Positions 33,941-42,633 of a stretch of DNA of 43,446 bases are shown here, piece after piece. The stretch covers positions 1 through 43,446 of the forward strand of contig NZ_VOOR01000046.1 in assembly GCF_007993045.1 (NCBI RefSeq), in the 5' to 3' direction. Positions within the stretch are counted from its first letter, which is position 1, and each line of letters starts with the position of its first letter. This DNA comes from Phaeodactylibacter luteus (GTDB lineage: Bacteria; Bacteroidota; Bacteroidia; Chitinophagales; Saprospiraceae). Position numbers and translations under genes: made by a program. The notes under the pieces were generated by a model. That model did no database searches, was not told the DNA's origin, and saw only the letters and a list, made by a program, of their open reading frames with translations.

Positions 33941-35881
33941 ATGCGTTCACTTTTACTACTACCCCTATTTGCGCTCCTTTTCACCACAGGAAGCCTAACG
34001 GCCCAGGTCCAGAAGCGAGTGCTTGTTGAACACTTTACACAGGCCTCTTGCCCGCCTTGTGCATCGCAGAACCCTGCGTTCAACAACATGCTATTCAATA
34101 ACTTCGAAAAGATAACCCCCATCAAGTACCAGACATCATGGCCTGGCTATGACCCCATGAATGAGCAGAACCCCGAAGAAGTGGCCGCACGGGTAAGCTA
34201 CTACGGCGTTACGGGCGTGCCCAACGTCATCATGGGCGGTACCCTGGATGTAGGCATAGCATCTAACGCTACGGTTGCTCAGATCGACAACATCCACGCT
34301 GAGATGACCCCCATCGAAATGGAGATGACCCATAGTGTTTCTGCCGACTTCGACTCCATGTACATCACTTGCATCATCCGCAATGTGAGCGAGGAGGAAT
34401 TCGCGCCAGCCAACACCGTCCTGCACGTAGCCATCGTAGAGGAAGAGCTGATCTTCCCAGAGCCTCCAGGCTCAACTACCGAAGCCGACTTCTACTACGT
34501 CATGCGCAAAATGCTGCCCGGCGCAAACGGTACGCCTTTGAGCAGTATTGCCGCAGGCGATTCATCCGTTGTATCCTATGCAGTAGAACTGCCCGATTAC
34601 ATTTACGACTACTCCCAGCTTGCAGCAGTAGGCTTTGTACAGACCAACTCCAACAAGGAAGTCCACCAGTCTGACATCAGCGAGTCTTTAGGTGTGCCAG
34701 AAGGTTACGCTGATGTGGCTATGACGCTTGATGTACAGACCCCCGACTCTTACTGCGAGTACGAGGTGACCCCTTCTGCCACGATTGAAAATGCCAGCGA
34801 TACCGAAGTGACTTCCCTTGAGCTGACGATGTTCGTCAATGGCAGCGCTACCGCTACTGAGACTTGGGAAGGCACACTGGCCAATGGTGAATCTACAACG
34901 ATAGACTTCGGCACTACAGCCGTCAACCCAGGGGTGAACGCCATTTCTTTTGAAGTGACTGCAGTAAATGGCAACCCTGACTACAACACGCTCAACCAAC
35001 TGGAGAACAGCCTGAACGTTTATACCCTTTCAGAGGACCCCTTCAGCACGGAGATCGCAGAGGGCTTTGAAACCACGCCTAACCTCAGCATCCCTGCCAA
35101 TACCATCATCGAGAATGATGCACCGGACCGCCTCGGTGTCGTAAACAACAGTGCATTCGGCCAGGCTGGAAGCGTAGGCGCCTACGGCAATTCCAACAAG
35201 TCCATTTTTGCCAACTTCTACGACTGGAACGCTCCTGGCGCTCAAGCCCACCTGATTTTTGAAAAAGTGGACCTCAGCAACAGCCAGAATACCATTCTGA
35301 CCTTCGACTATGCTTTTGCGCAGTATGGCGGTTTTGCCACCAATGACCGTATGCTGGTTTCTGTTTCCACAGACTGCGGCATAACCTGGACAACCGTATT
35401 CAACGAGGGCGGTGCTTCTTTCGCAACGGCTCCGGCCACAAACAGCTTCTTCATCGCTAATGCAGACAGCTGGGCATCTGACACCATCGACCTGAGCGCT
35501 TATGACGGCATCCCTGAGCTGAACCTCCGTGTCAGCGCACAGACCGACTGGGGCAACAACCTCTTCATTGACAACATCGGCCTGGCTAGCGGCACGCCTG
35601 TAAGCGCAGACGAAGCCAACAAGCTGGAAGGCAAGGTATTTGCCTACCCTAACCCTGCCACAGATCTTGTCAACCTGGATTTCACCCTGGTAGAAAAGAG
35701 CATGGTCACTGTACAAGTGATGGACGTATCCGGCAAGCTCGTACAAACCCTTGCAGCACAGGACGAACTGGGCGTTGGCGCGCATCAGATCCAATGGCAG
35801 CCTGAACAGGCCGGCGTTTACCTCATCCGCATTGCAACGCAAAATAGCGCACTGACTAAGCGGGTCACTGTGGTAAAATAA
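33941..35881 (+). CDS. Omp28-related secreted protein with thioredoxin-like CPPC motif and T9SS sorting domain
   Basis: This 646-residue protein has a signal peptide (MRSLLLLPLFALLFTTGSLT, cleavage after TAQ or nearby). A thioredoxin-like Omp28 domain (about 25-240) carries ASCPPCASQNP (C37, C40) and GVTGVPNVIMGG, where the VP after the CxxC is the cis-Pro site. A CARDB-like domain (about 250-360) and a jelly-roll choice-of-anchor J domain (about 370-555) follow, then a type A sorting domain (AYPNPATDLVNLDF, about 567, ending LTKRVTVVK). The CPPC could be redox active at the cell surface. Omp28 proteins are common but biochemically uncharacterised. A strong terminator follows. Confidence 0.88.
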   Translation: MRSLLLLPLFALLFTTGSLTAQVQKRVLVEHFTQASCPPCASQNPAFNNMLFNNFEKITPIKYQTSWPGYDPMNEQNPEEVAARVSYYGVTGVPNVIMGGTLDVGIASNATVAQIDNIHAEMTPIEMEMTHSVSADFDSMYITCIIRNVSEEEFAPANTVLHVAIVEEELIFPEPPGSTTEADFYYVMRKMLPGANGTPLSSIAAGDSSVVSYAVELPDYIYDYSQLAAVGFVQTNSNKEVHQSDISESLGVPEGYADVAMTLDVQTPDSYCEYEVTPSATIENASDTEVTSLELTMFVNGSATATETWEGTLANGESTTIDFGTTAVNPGVNAISFEVTAVNGNPDYNTLNQLENSLNVYTLSEDPFSTEIAEGFETTPNLSIPANTIIENDAPDRLGVVNNSAFGQAGSVGAYGNSNKSIFANFYDWNAPGAQAHLIFEKVDLSNSQNTILTFDYAFAQYGGFATNDRMLVSVSTDCGITWTTVFNEGGASFATAPATNSFFIANADSWASDTIDLSAYDGIPELNLRVSAQTDWGNNLFIDNIGLASGTPVSADEANKLEGKVFAYPNPATDLVNLDFTLVEKSMVTVQVMDVSGKLVQTLAAQDELGVGAHQIQWQPEQAGVYLIRIATQNSALTKRVTVVK

Positions 35882-35918
35882 CCCCTTCCTGCACTCCACC
35901 GCATCGGCGGTAAATCTG

Positions 35919-35957
35919 ACAGCCCGGGTTGCTTCACCGCCCCGGGCTGTTGGTTTT
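35919..35957 (+). terminator. Intrinsic terminator after the Omp28-like gene
   Basis: ACAGCCCGGG (35919-35928) and CCCGGGCTGT (35941-35950) pair perfectly around a 12-nt loop, followed by TGGTTTTT. Confidence 0.8.
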
Positions 35958-36111
35958 TCGAGAAAGGGCAACTGTCCGCTGCTTGACTCTGGCAGACTTT
36001 GACATTTATTTAAGAGGCTTAAAGTTGTTACTTCGAGCTTTTATTAAGATTTTTGTTAAATACATGGAAATTTAAGCTAACTCCTTTCTATTACCCCGAA
36101 TACAGTTGCTG

Positions 36112-36837
36112 ATGAAAAAAGCTATACTCTCCGCTCTTCTTTTTACACTCGCCCTCTGTAGCCTGCAGGCTCAAGAGGCTTTAGTGTTTGACCCCCACCC
36201 CATCAATGTATCCGACTACATCAACGTCAACGATAACGATTACGAGCTGGTAGGATATGCTACCGTCACGAACAACAGCGACGAAGCCATCTCCCTACGC
36301 TGGGAACGCATCATCGTGGATATGCCCGATGGCTGGGAAGTGCAGGTCTGTGACCTGAACCTCTGCTACAGCACTTCCGTTTATTCCAACTTTGTGCCTG
36401 GCGAAATTGAAATCCCCGTAGTCTTGAACCCCGGCGAATCTACCAATCTGGATGTGCATGTCAAGCCCCGTGGCATTGCCGGTACTGCAAGCATCGACAT
36501 TGAGCTTTCGGATACGAATGACCCCGACAATATCATCAGCACCGGGGCTTACACTTTCGAAGCCCTTGTGGTCACGAGCACCACCGACTTATACCGTCAG
36601 CCTTTTTCTATATACCCCAACCCCACGGCAGATTACATCAGCCTGCGTGGGCAGGGCGTAGACCGCATAGTGATCTACAACATCCTAGGCCGTCAGATGC
36701 GGGCATTCAACCACGATAGCGGGCAGCGCCACTTCATTGGCGACCTCCCCAACGGTTTGTACCTGGCCAGCCTAATCAACGACGAGCAAGGTACCCTGAA
36801 AACGGTGCGGCTGAAGAAAAGCGCTATGCGCCCCTAA
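36112..36837 (+). CDS. Small secreted protein with T9SS sorting domain
   Basis: This protein has 241 residues from ATG 36112; a TTG six bases upstream is a weaker alternative. It has a signal peptide (MKKAILSALLFTLALCSLQA) and one Ig-like or CARDB-like beta domain (about 25-155). A pair of cysteines in QVCDLNLCYS may form a disulphide. A C-terminal type A sorting domain starts SIYPNPTADY (about 166) and ends TLKTVRLKK. No catalytic motif. The gene is bounded by terminators on both sides, so it is a single-gene transcript. Function unknown. Confidence 0.82.
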   Translation: MKKAILSALLFTLALCSLQAQEALVFDPHPINVSDYINVNDNDYELVGYATVTNNSDEAISLRWERIIVDMPDGWEVQVCDLNLCYSTSVYSNFVPGEIEIPVVLNPGESTNLDVHVKPRGIAGTASIDIELSDTNDPDNIISTGAYTFEALVVTSTTDLYRQPFSIYPNPTADYISLRGQGVDRIVIYNILGRQMRAFNHDSGQRHFIGDLPNGLYLASLINDEQGTLKTVRLKKSAMRP

Positions 36838-36862
36838 GCCAGCCTGATCAGGTCAGCCTGTC

Positions 36863-36902
36863 ACAAAACGGGGGCTCAGTTCAGACTGAGCCCCCGTTTT
36901 GT
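36863..36902. terminator. Bidirectional terminator with 17-bp perfect stem
   Basis: Arms ACAAAACGGGGGCTCAG (36863-36879) and CTGAGCCCCCGTTTTGT (36886-36902) around TTCAGA. A-tracts and T-tracts are built into both arms, so it should stop the cargo gene (forward) and the pterin synthase gene (reverse). Confidence 0.88.
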
Positions 36903-36916
36903 GTATGGGCAAGGCT

Positions 36917-37324
36917 TTAAGCCGGGTATTCCACATAGTTGCGGGGCGTCTCATAAAGCCTAACAGAAAGGTCGTATCGCTCATCGAGATGCGACCGGAG
37001 GATGTTCCAAATCACAAAACAGATGTTCTCGGCAGTAGGGTTCAGGTTCCGGAACTCTTCCGTATCGAGGTTCAAATTCTTGTGGTCAAAGCGCAACTCC
37101 ACCTCTTTCTTGATGAGGTCTTTAAGGTCCTTAAGGTCAATGAGGTAACCCGTCACAGGGTCTACCTCGCCTGCCACTTTTACTTCAAGCTCATAGTTGT
37201 GCCCATGGTAGTTAGGGTTGTTGCACAGCCCAAACACTTCTTGGTTCTTCTCATCGCTCCATGCAGGGTTATAAAGCCTGTGGGCAGCATTAAAATGTGC
37301 GCGGCGGAAAACGGCAATTCTCAT
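36917..37324 (-). CDS. 6-pyruvoyl/6-carboxy-tetrahydropterin synthase family enzyme
   Basis: This 135-residue enzyme converts 7,8-dihydroneopterin triphosphate. Zinc ligands are H15, H40 and H42 (AAHRL, YHGHNY), and the nucleophile C34 sits in FGLCNNPNYHGH, a C-x5-HGH spacing as in animal PTPS (CNNPNGHGH). E. coli QueD has a shorter C-x3-HGH. FDHKNLNLD and LYETPRN complete the site. It could therefore make 6-pyruvoyl-tetrahydropterin, or act as QueD in queuosine synthesis. No queC, queE or folate gene is adjacent to decide. Confidence 0.88.
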   Translation of the reverse strand: MRIAVFRRAHFNAAHRLYNPAWSDEKNQEVFGLCNNPNYHGHNYELEVKVAGEVDPVTGYLIDLKDLKDLIKKEVELRFDHKNLNLDTEEFRNLNPTAENICFVIWNILRSHLDERYDLSVRLYETPRNYVEYPA

Positions 37325-37447
37325 AGGTCAGTTTAAATATTTTGGGTTGTAACAACAAAGCTGCCGCAAGGTTGGGGATGCGCATACCTCCTTTGCTGCT
37401 AATATTTTACCGGGATACCGCTCCTTGGCCTGGCACAGCTGATTTTA

Positions 37448-37549
37448 TGGGGCCTCCCCCGCCTAACGGCAGGGGCCGCTATGCTACGGGGCTCGCTGTC
37501 CGCTCGGCCCTATCGGGCTGGCCACCCCTCCGCAGCGCTAGTCCGGTGC
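37448..37549 (+). repeat. R2 GC-rich intergenic repeat, copy d
   Basis: GGCAGGGGCCGCTATGCTAC, then the core GGGGCTCGCTGTCCGCTCGG, GCTGGCCACCCCTCCGCAGC and GCTAGTCCGGTGC. Matches copy c almost throughout. A CCCCGCC/GGCAGGGG arm pair can form a hairpin at the left end. Lies between the divergent pterin synthase and glutathione peroxidase genes. Confidence 0.78.
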
Positions 37550-37807
37550 CATCATTAAGCCCTGGCAAAACATCTCCCTGCACTTCCTGTCGCCGTGGCA
37601 ATAACAGACATTAAAGCACTGAGATGTAAGCCCTTACCTCTCTGCTGCTAAGGCATCAGGATCCGCGTATAGCACTGCTAAAAACTGCCTTTATTTTTAC
37701 AGTCCTCCTAAAATGCGTATTTTGCCCGTATTATTATACCGGGCAGTACAAAAGCAACCGATGCTGCCAAAACCATACCGCCCGGGAACTGCTGAAAGAA
37801 CAGGCAA
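37550..37807. other. Remainder of a 483-bp divergent intergenic region
   Basis: Besides R2 copy d, the stretch holds a 6-bp hairpin TGCCCG (37723-37728) / CGGGCA (37740-37745) with an AT-rich loop, about 60 bp before the peroxidase start. No exact -7 box was found on either strand. Confidence 0.4.
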
Positions 37808-38281
37808 GTGAATAGCATTCACCAATTCAAAGTTGAAGGGATAAATGGAGGGCTCATCGATTTCTCGGAGTTCTCTGGAAAGAAAATATTGGTCGTCAAT
37901 GTAGCTTCGGCCTGTGGGTACACCCCACAATATGGCCCACTACAGGAACTGCACGAACAGTATGGAAGCCAGGTAGCCGTTATAGGGTTCCCATGCAATG
38001 ACTTTGGCGGGCAAGAGCCCGGCAGCCCCGAAGAGATACAACAATTTTGCGAACGCAACTTCGGAGTTACCTTCCTGCTGTCTGCTAAAATCAAAATAAC
38101 AGGAGAGCCGCACCCCATCTATGCATGGCTGCAGCATAAATCACAAAACGGCGTCATGGACAGCGAAGTGAAGTGGAATTTTCACAAATTTCTGCTGAAT
38201 GAAGCCGGCGAGCTGCAACAGGCTTACCCCTCTTCCGTCAGCCCTATAGATGAACGCATACTAGAATGGGCTGCCCAATAA
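37808..38281 (+). CDS. Glutathione peroxidase family protein (thiol peroxidase)
   Basis: This 157-residue peroxidase has a GTG start at 37808, giving MNSIHQF as in the family. The catalytic tetrad is visible: C36 (NVASACGYTPQY), Q69 (FPCNDFGGQEPG), W123 and N124 (KWNFHKFL). C63 lies within that FPCN motif. The usual FPCNQFG reads FPCNDFG here, a position outside the tetrad. Non-selenium members of bacteria generally use thioredoxin rather than glutathione; bshA in the window also points to bacillithiol as the cell thiol. Followed 53 bp later by holB, possibly the same transcript. Confidence 0.92.
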   Translation: MNSIHQFKVEGINGGLIDFSEFSGKKILVVNVASACGYTPQYGPLQELHEQYGSQVAVIGFPCNDFGGQEPGSPEEIQQFCERNFGVTFLLSAKIKITGEPHPIYAWLQHKSQNGVMDSEVKWNFHKFLLNEAGELQQAYPSSVSPIDERILEWAAQ

Positions 38282-38334
38282 CAACAGCCCAACTGCCTTG
38301 CCTGCGCCTTACAGCACAACGCTGCGCATAAGCT

Positions 38335-39483
38335 ATGCTGTTTGAACCTATTATCGGACAAGAAAAAGCCAAGGCCCGTTTGCGGCAGATGGCCTCAGGC
38401 GGGCGTATGCCGCACGCACTCCTCCTGCTAGGCCCCTCAGGCAGCGGAAAGCTCGCACTGGCCATGGCTTATGCACAGTACGCCCTCTGCCCCAACCGGA
38501 ACGGGGCCGATGCCTGTGGCCAATGCAACAGCTGCACCAAAGCCAATAAGCTCGTACACCCCGATATCCACTACGCTTACCCCACAATCGGCAGCAAGGC
38601 TACAAGCGAAATGTTCCTCCCACAATGGAGGGACATCATCAACCGGTCCCCCTACCTCAATGCCAACGACTGGCTGCAGCACATCGGCGCAGAGAACAAA
38701 CAGGGCAATATCACCAAGGAAGAGTGCGTGAGCATCATCCGGAAGCTCAGCCTTAAGACCTTTGAAGGCAGCCACAAAGTGCTGATCTTATGGCTGCCGG
38801 AATACCTGGGCAAAGAAGGCAACCGCTTGCTCAAACTGATTGAAGAGCCGCCCGAACAAACCCTGTTCATCTTGGTGGCAGAACAGCAGGAGCTCATCCT
38901 AAACACCATACTTTCCCGCTGCCAAATTGTAAAAATTCCTGCCCTCAGCGATGAAGAGGTGCAGCATGGGCTGATGCAAAAAGGGCTTAGCCCGGAAGCA
39001 GCCGCTACAGCAGCCTATTTGGCCAATGGCGATTTCAACGAAGCACAGAAGCTCGTCGAGCACCGGGATCAGGATGACGCTCAATTATTCCTGGCTTGGA
39101 TGCGCAATGGCTATCAGGGAAAACCCGTTAATCTCGTGCAATGGTCTGAAGCCTTTGCAGAGAAAGGGCGGGAAACCCAAAAGCATTTCCTGCTGTATGC
39201 CCTTCACTTTTTGCGGGAGCTGACGCTGCTCAAAGCCACTAACGGGAATGCCCGGGCACGCCTACAGGAAAAAGAATTGGAGTCTGCACGGAAGATGGCC
39301 GCTGTTTTAGATTTAGACCAAGCTGAACAGCTCAGCCATCTGTTCAACGATTGTATCTTTGCCGTCGAACGCAACGCCAACCCGAAAGTGTTATTCTTGG
39401 ATGCCTCTATCAAGATGCACCATATTTTAAAACGAAAATCAGCAGAAGCCTACACCGGGCTGCCCGCAAAGCTCCTTTTTTAA
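38335..39483 (+). CDS. holB: DNA polymerase III delta' subunit
   Basis: This 382-residue clamp-loader subunit has an AAA+ domain with GPSGSGK (33-39), a zinc-binding cluster (C52, C61, C64, C67) and LSRCQIV (the SRC motif, about 195), consistent with delta'/tau-gamma-like ATPase folds. The Walker A is intact, although in E. coli delta' it is not functional. The C-terminal third (about 260-382) is the collar region. It lies 50 bp before ricT, an association I recall from many Bacteroidota genomes. Confidence 0.9.
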   Translation: MLFEPIIGQEKAKARLRQMASGGRMPHALLLLGPSGSGKLALAMAYAQYALCPNRNGADACGQCNSCTKANKLVHPDIHYAYPTIGSKATSEMFLPQWRDIINRSPYLNANDWLQHIGAENKQGNITKEECVSIIRKLSLKTFEGSHKVLILWLPEYLGKEGNRLLKLIEEPPEQTLFILVAEQQELILNTILSRCQIVKIPALSDEEVQHGLMQKGLSPEAAATAAYLANGDFNEAQKLVEHRDQDDAQLFLAWMRNGYQGKPVNLVQWSEAFAEKGRETQKHFLLYALHFLRELTLLKATNGNARARLQEKELESARKMAAVLDLDQAEQLSHLFNDCIFAVERNANPKVLFLDASIKMHHILKRKSAEAYTGLPAKLLF

Positions 39484-39533
39484 AGGGGAGTGGGCGTGCC
39501 CCTTCTGCATCAATATAAACAGATAGGAACATT

Positions 39534-40886
39534 ATGGGATGTACAGGATGTACAACTTGCAGTACAGATAGCCCCAAGGGGTGCCGCAGCAATGGCGGTT
39601 GTGCCACCGGCGGCTGCAACCGGCTCAACACTTATGACTGGCTCGCCGCTACCGAAATTACTGAACCTGACCCCTTCGATGTGGTCGAGGTCAGCTTCAA
39701 AAATGGTGCACGTAAGGCTTTTTTCCGCAATCAGGAACATACCCGTGCTATAACAGGGGACATGGTCGTCGTGGAGACCGGCACCGGCATGGATGTCGGC
39801 CGCATTACCCTCTCTGGCGATCTGGTCCGCCTGCAAATGAAGAAGAAAAAAACTTCGGAGAAAGATGTCAACCTCAACGTCATCCGAAAAGCCAATGACC
39901 GGGACCTGGAGCGCTTGGCTGAAGCCCGGGAAATGGAAATGCACACCATGGTCCGCGCACGGGCCATTGCCCGTAGCCTGAATCTCGACATGAAGGTGGG
40001 CGATGTGGAATACCAAGGCGATAAGCGGAAAGCTACTTTCTATTATACCGCTGATGGGCGGGTAGATTTCCGGGAGCTCATCCGCCACTATGCCAAGGAG
40101 TTCCGTGTGAAAATCGAAATGCGGCAGATCGGGGCGCGGCAGGAGTCGGCACGGATCGGGGGGCTTGGCTCCTGTGGGCGGGAGCTGTGCTGCTCCACCT
40201 GGCTCACCGATTTCAAGTCGGTCACCACGGCTGCTGCACGGTATCAGAACCTTGCCATCAACCAATCTAAGCTTTCCGGTATGTGCGGCCGCCTCAAATG
40301 CTGCCTCAACTACGAGCTCGATACCTACCTGGACGCCCTGGAACAGTTCCCGCGCAATGCGGATAAACTGCATACCCTTGCCGGCACCGCCATTTTGATC
40401 AAAACGGACATCTTCAAAGGATTGATGTACTATGCCTACCAAAATGAAAGCGGACGGGGCAAATTGTATGCACTGGAAGCGTCAGTAGCAAAAGAGATCA
40501 AGCAGCAGAATAAGAGGGGGGAAAAGCCCGCTGACCTCGTTAGCCTGCAGGTCATCCTAGATGTGGATCAGAGCGAAGTGGAAATGGACTACGAAGACGT
40601 CACCGGTGTTATTGAGCTGCCAGAGGAAAAGCGCAAAAAAAGCCGCCGCCGCAAAAAGTCAAAGGGCAAAAAAATCGGAGGCCATACCAATACTGCAAAA
40701 GAAAGCAGTACCTCTGCTGGCAACAACACCAAGCCCAAAGCTCCGGCGCCTTCCAAAGGGGATGGGCAGAGCAAAGACCAAGGCCCCAACCAAGGCAAGA
40801 AGAAAAGCAGTAGCCGCAGAAAACGTGGCGGCAAAGGGCGGGGCAGACGGAACGACAACCCCAAACCTGATGCACCGAAGCCTTAA
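39534..40886 (+). CDS. ricT: PSP1/RicT (YaaT) family protein with long basic tail
   Basis: This 450-residue protein has a Cys-rich N-terminus (C3, C6, C9, C17, C23, C28), the PSP1 domain (about 50-270) with GGLGSCGRELCCSTWL and SGMCGRLKCCLNYE, and further conserved cysteines. In Bacillus RicT joins RicA and RicF in an Fe-S-bearing complex that promotes RNA maturation by RNase Y. Residues 370-450 form a Lys/Arg-rich, low-complexity tail, which may bind RNA. Normally gldH follows in gliding Bacteroidota; no gldH-like ORF is present in the 279 bp after this gene. Confidence 0.9.
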   Translation: MGCTGCTTCSTDSPKGCRSNGGCATGGCNRLNTYDWLAATEITEPDPFDVVEVSFKNGARKAFFRNQEHTRAITGDMVVVETGTGMDVGRITLSGDLVRLQMKKKKTSEKDVNLNVIRKANDRDLERLAEAREMEMHTMVRARAIARSLNLDMKVGDVEYQGDKRKATFYYTADGRVDFRELIRHYAKEFRVKIEMRQIGARQESARIGGLGSCGRELCCSTWLTDFKSVTTAAARYQNLAINQSKLSGMCGRLKCCLNYELDTYLDALEQFPRNADKLHTLAGTAILIKTDIFKGLMYYAYQNESGRGKLYALEASVAKEIKQQNKRGEKPADLVSLQVILDVDQSEVEMDYEDVTGVIELPEEKRKKSRRRKKSKGKKIGGHTNTAKESSTSAGNNTKPKAPAPSKGDGQSKDQGPNQGKKKSSSRRKRGGKGRGRRNDNPKPDAPKP

Positions 40887-41165
40887 TAGCTCTCTTGATG
40901 CGGTTTCATTTTTAAAATCAATGACTTACACCCCCTGCTGCCTTGCAAAGCGACTGAATCTGAGTTGAGCGGGCTGAATGAAAAATTAGTGGGGAAGCCA
41001 GGTCCATCAAGCGTGGATTTGCAATAGGAACGAGCTACAAGGAAAGCAGGGCCGTCATTGAGCCTTTCCCAACGAAGGGTTGTTTACACTACAGCACCTT
41101 TGCCAAAGCTTTTTTCGCGCTAAGCGAAAGGGCATATTTGAGACCATATAAACTTTTGTACGCAG

Positions 41166-42569
41166 ATGAAATACGATGTAACCGTCATAGGCTCCGGTCC
41201 AGGAGGATATGTCGCCGCTATCCGGGCTGCACAGCTCGGCAAAAAGACCGCTATTATCGAGCGGTACGATAGCTTGGGAGGTACTTGCCTGAACGTCGGC
41301 TGTATCCCATCCAAAGCATTGCTAGACTCCTCGGAGCATTATCACAATGCTAAAGAGAAATTCGAGCTGCACGGCATTGAGCTGAAGAGCCTGAAGGTAA
41401 ATATGCCTCAGATGATTGCTCGGAAAAATGATGTGGTCGGGCAAACGGTAAAAGGGATTGAGTTCCTCATGAAGAAGAACAAGATTGATGTCTACCATGG
41501 CCATGGCAGCTTCAAAGACAAAAATACCCTGAGCATCGCAAAGGAGGATGGCTCAACGGAGGAAATCACCTCCGAAAAAATCATCATCGCCACCGGCTCC
41601 AAACCGATTGTCCCTGCCAATTTCAACTACGACAAAGAAAGGGTCATCACTTCTACCGAAGCGCTAAATATTGATGAGGTGCCTAAACGAATGGTCGTTG
41701 TTGGCGGCGGCGTTATTGGGCTTGAGCTAGGTTCTGTTTTTGCCCGGCTTGGAACAGAAGTCGAAGTGGTCGAGTATATGGAGCGCATCATCCCTACTAT
41801 GGACATCGACTGCAGCAAAGAGCTCATGCGGGCCCTGAAAAAACTAGGCGTCAAATTCCACCTCAAGCATGGGGTGACAGACGTCAAAATCAATAAAAAA
41901 AGCGTGACCGTCTCTGTGCAGAAGCGGGACAGCGAAGACGCCTTTTCCATCAATGCAGACTACTGCCTCGTTGCCATCGGGCGGCGGGCGTATACCGACA
42001 ACCTCGGGCTGGAGAACGTGGGCATCTCAACCGACGACCGTGGCAGGGTGGAAGTTAATAACCACTTGCAAACGAATGTGGACAACATCTATGCCATCGG
42101 CGATGTGATCCGTGGCGCTATGCTTGCGCATAAAGCTGAAGAGGAAGGGGTCTTCGCAGCCGAAGTTATTGCCGGCGAAAAGCCACATATCGACTACAAT
42201 CTCATACCGGGCGTAGTGTATACCTGGCCAGAAGTAGCTAGCGTAGGAAAAACCGAACAGGAGCTGAAAGATGCCGGTGTGCCCTACAAATCCGGAAAGT
42301 TCCCGATGAAAGCTCTCGGGCGTGCACGGGCAAGCACAGATACCGAAGGGATGGTAAAGATACTGGCGCACAAGGAGACCGATGAGGTGCTTGGCGTTCA
42401 CATGGTTGGGCCGCGGACAGCAGACATGATTGCCGAAGCAGTTGCCCTGATGGAGTTCCGGGCATCTGCCGAAGATATCGCACGCATGAGCCACGCTCAC
42501 CCAACTTATACCGAAGCGACTAAGGAGGCGGCACTTGCTGCAACGGCCAACCGGGCCCTGCATATCTAA
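41166..42569 (+). CDS. lpdA: Dihydrolipoyl dehydrogenase
   Basis: This 467-residue E3 subunit of 2-oxoacid dehydrogenase and glycine cleavage complexes contains an FAD site IGSGPGGYVAA, redox disulphide CLNVGCIP (C41, C46), NAD site VVGGGVIGLELG, AIGDVIRG and the interface active site HAHPTYTEA (His-Glu dyad near 447-452). Length fits. AACTTTTG (41151-41158), one mismatch from a -7 box, ends 7 bp before the ATG. No E1 or E2 gene is adjacent, so it serves complexes encoded elsewhere. Confidence 0.95.
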   Translation: MKYDVTVIGSGPGGYVAAIRAAQLGKKTAIIERYDSLGGTCLNVGCIPSKALLDSSEHYHNAKEKFELHGIELKSLKVNMPQMIARKNDVVGQTVKGIEFLMKKNKIDVYHGHGSFKDKNTLSIAKEDGSTEEITSEKIIIATGSKPIVPANFNYDKERVITSTEALNIDEVPKRMVVVGGGVIGLELGSVFARLGTEVEVVEYMERIIPTMDIDCSKELMRALKKLGVKFHLKHGVTDVKINKKSVTVSVQKRDSEDAFSINADYCLVAIGRRAYTDNLGLENVGISTDDRGRVEVNNHLQTNVDNIYAIGDVIRGAMLAHKAEEEGVFAAEVIAGEKPHIDYNLIPGVVYTWPEVASVGKTEQELKDAGVPYKSGKFPMKALGRARASTDTEGMVKILAHKETDEVLGVHMVGPRTADMIAEAVALMEFRASAEDIARMSHAHPTYTEATKEAALAATANRALHI

Positions 42570-42594
42570 CCCCTCCCTACTGTATCCCCAATCT

Positions 42595-42629
42595 CGAACG
42601 GTCAATGAGCAAGCCTCATTGGCCGTTCG
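42595..42629. terminator. 15-bp hairpin between convergent lpd and GrpB-family genes
   Basis: CGAACGGTCAATGAG (42595-42609) and CTCATTGGCCGTTCG (42615-42629) pair with one G-T wobble around CAAGC. No T-tract on either side; probably marks both transcript ends. Confidence 0.55.
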
Positions 42630-42633
42630 CTCA

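Noticed and set aside
35030-35971. 313-codon reverse ORF over the Omp28-like gene
   Set aside because: Antisense shadow of a clear coding gene, extending into its terminator.
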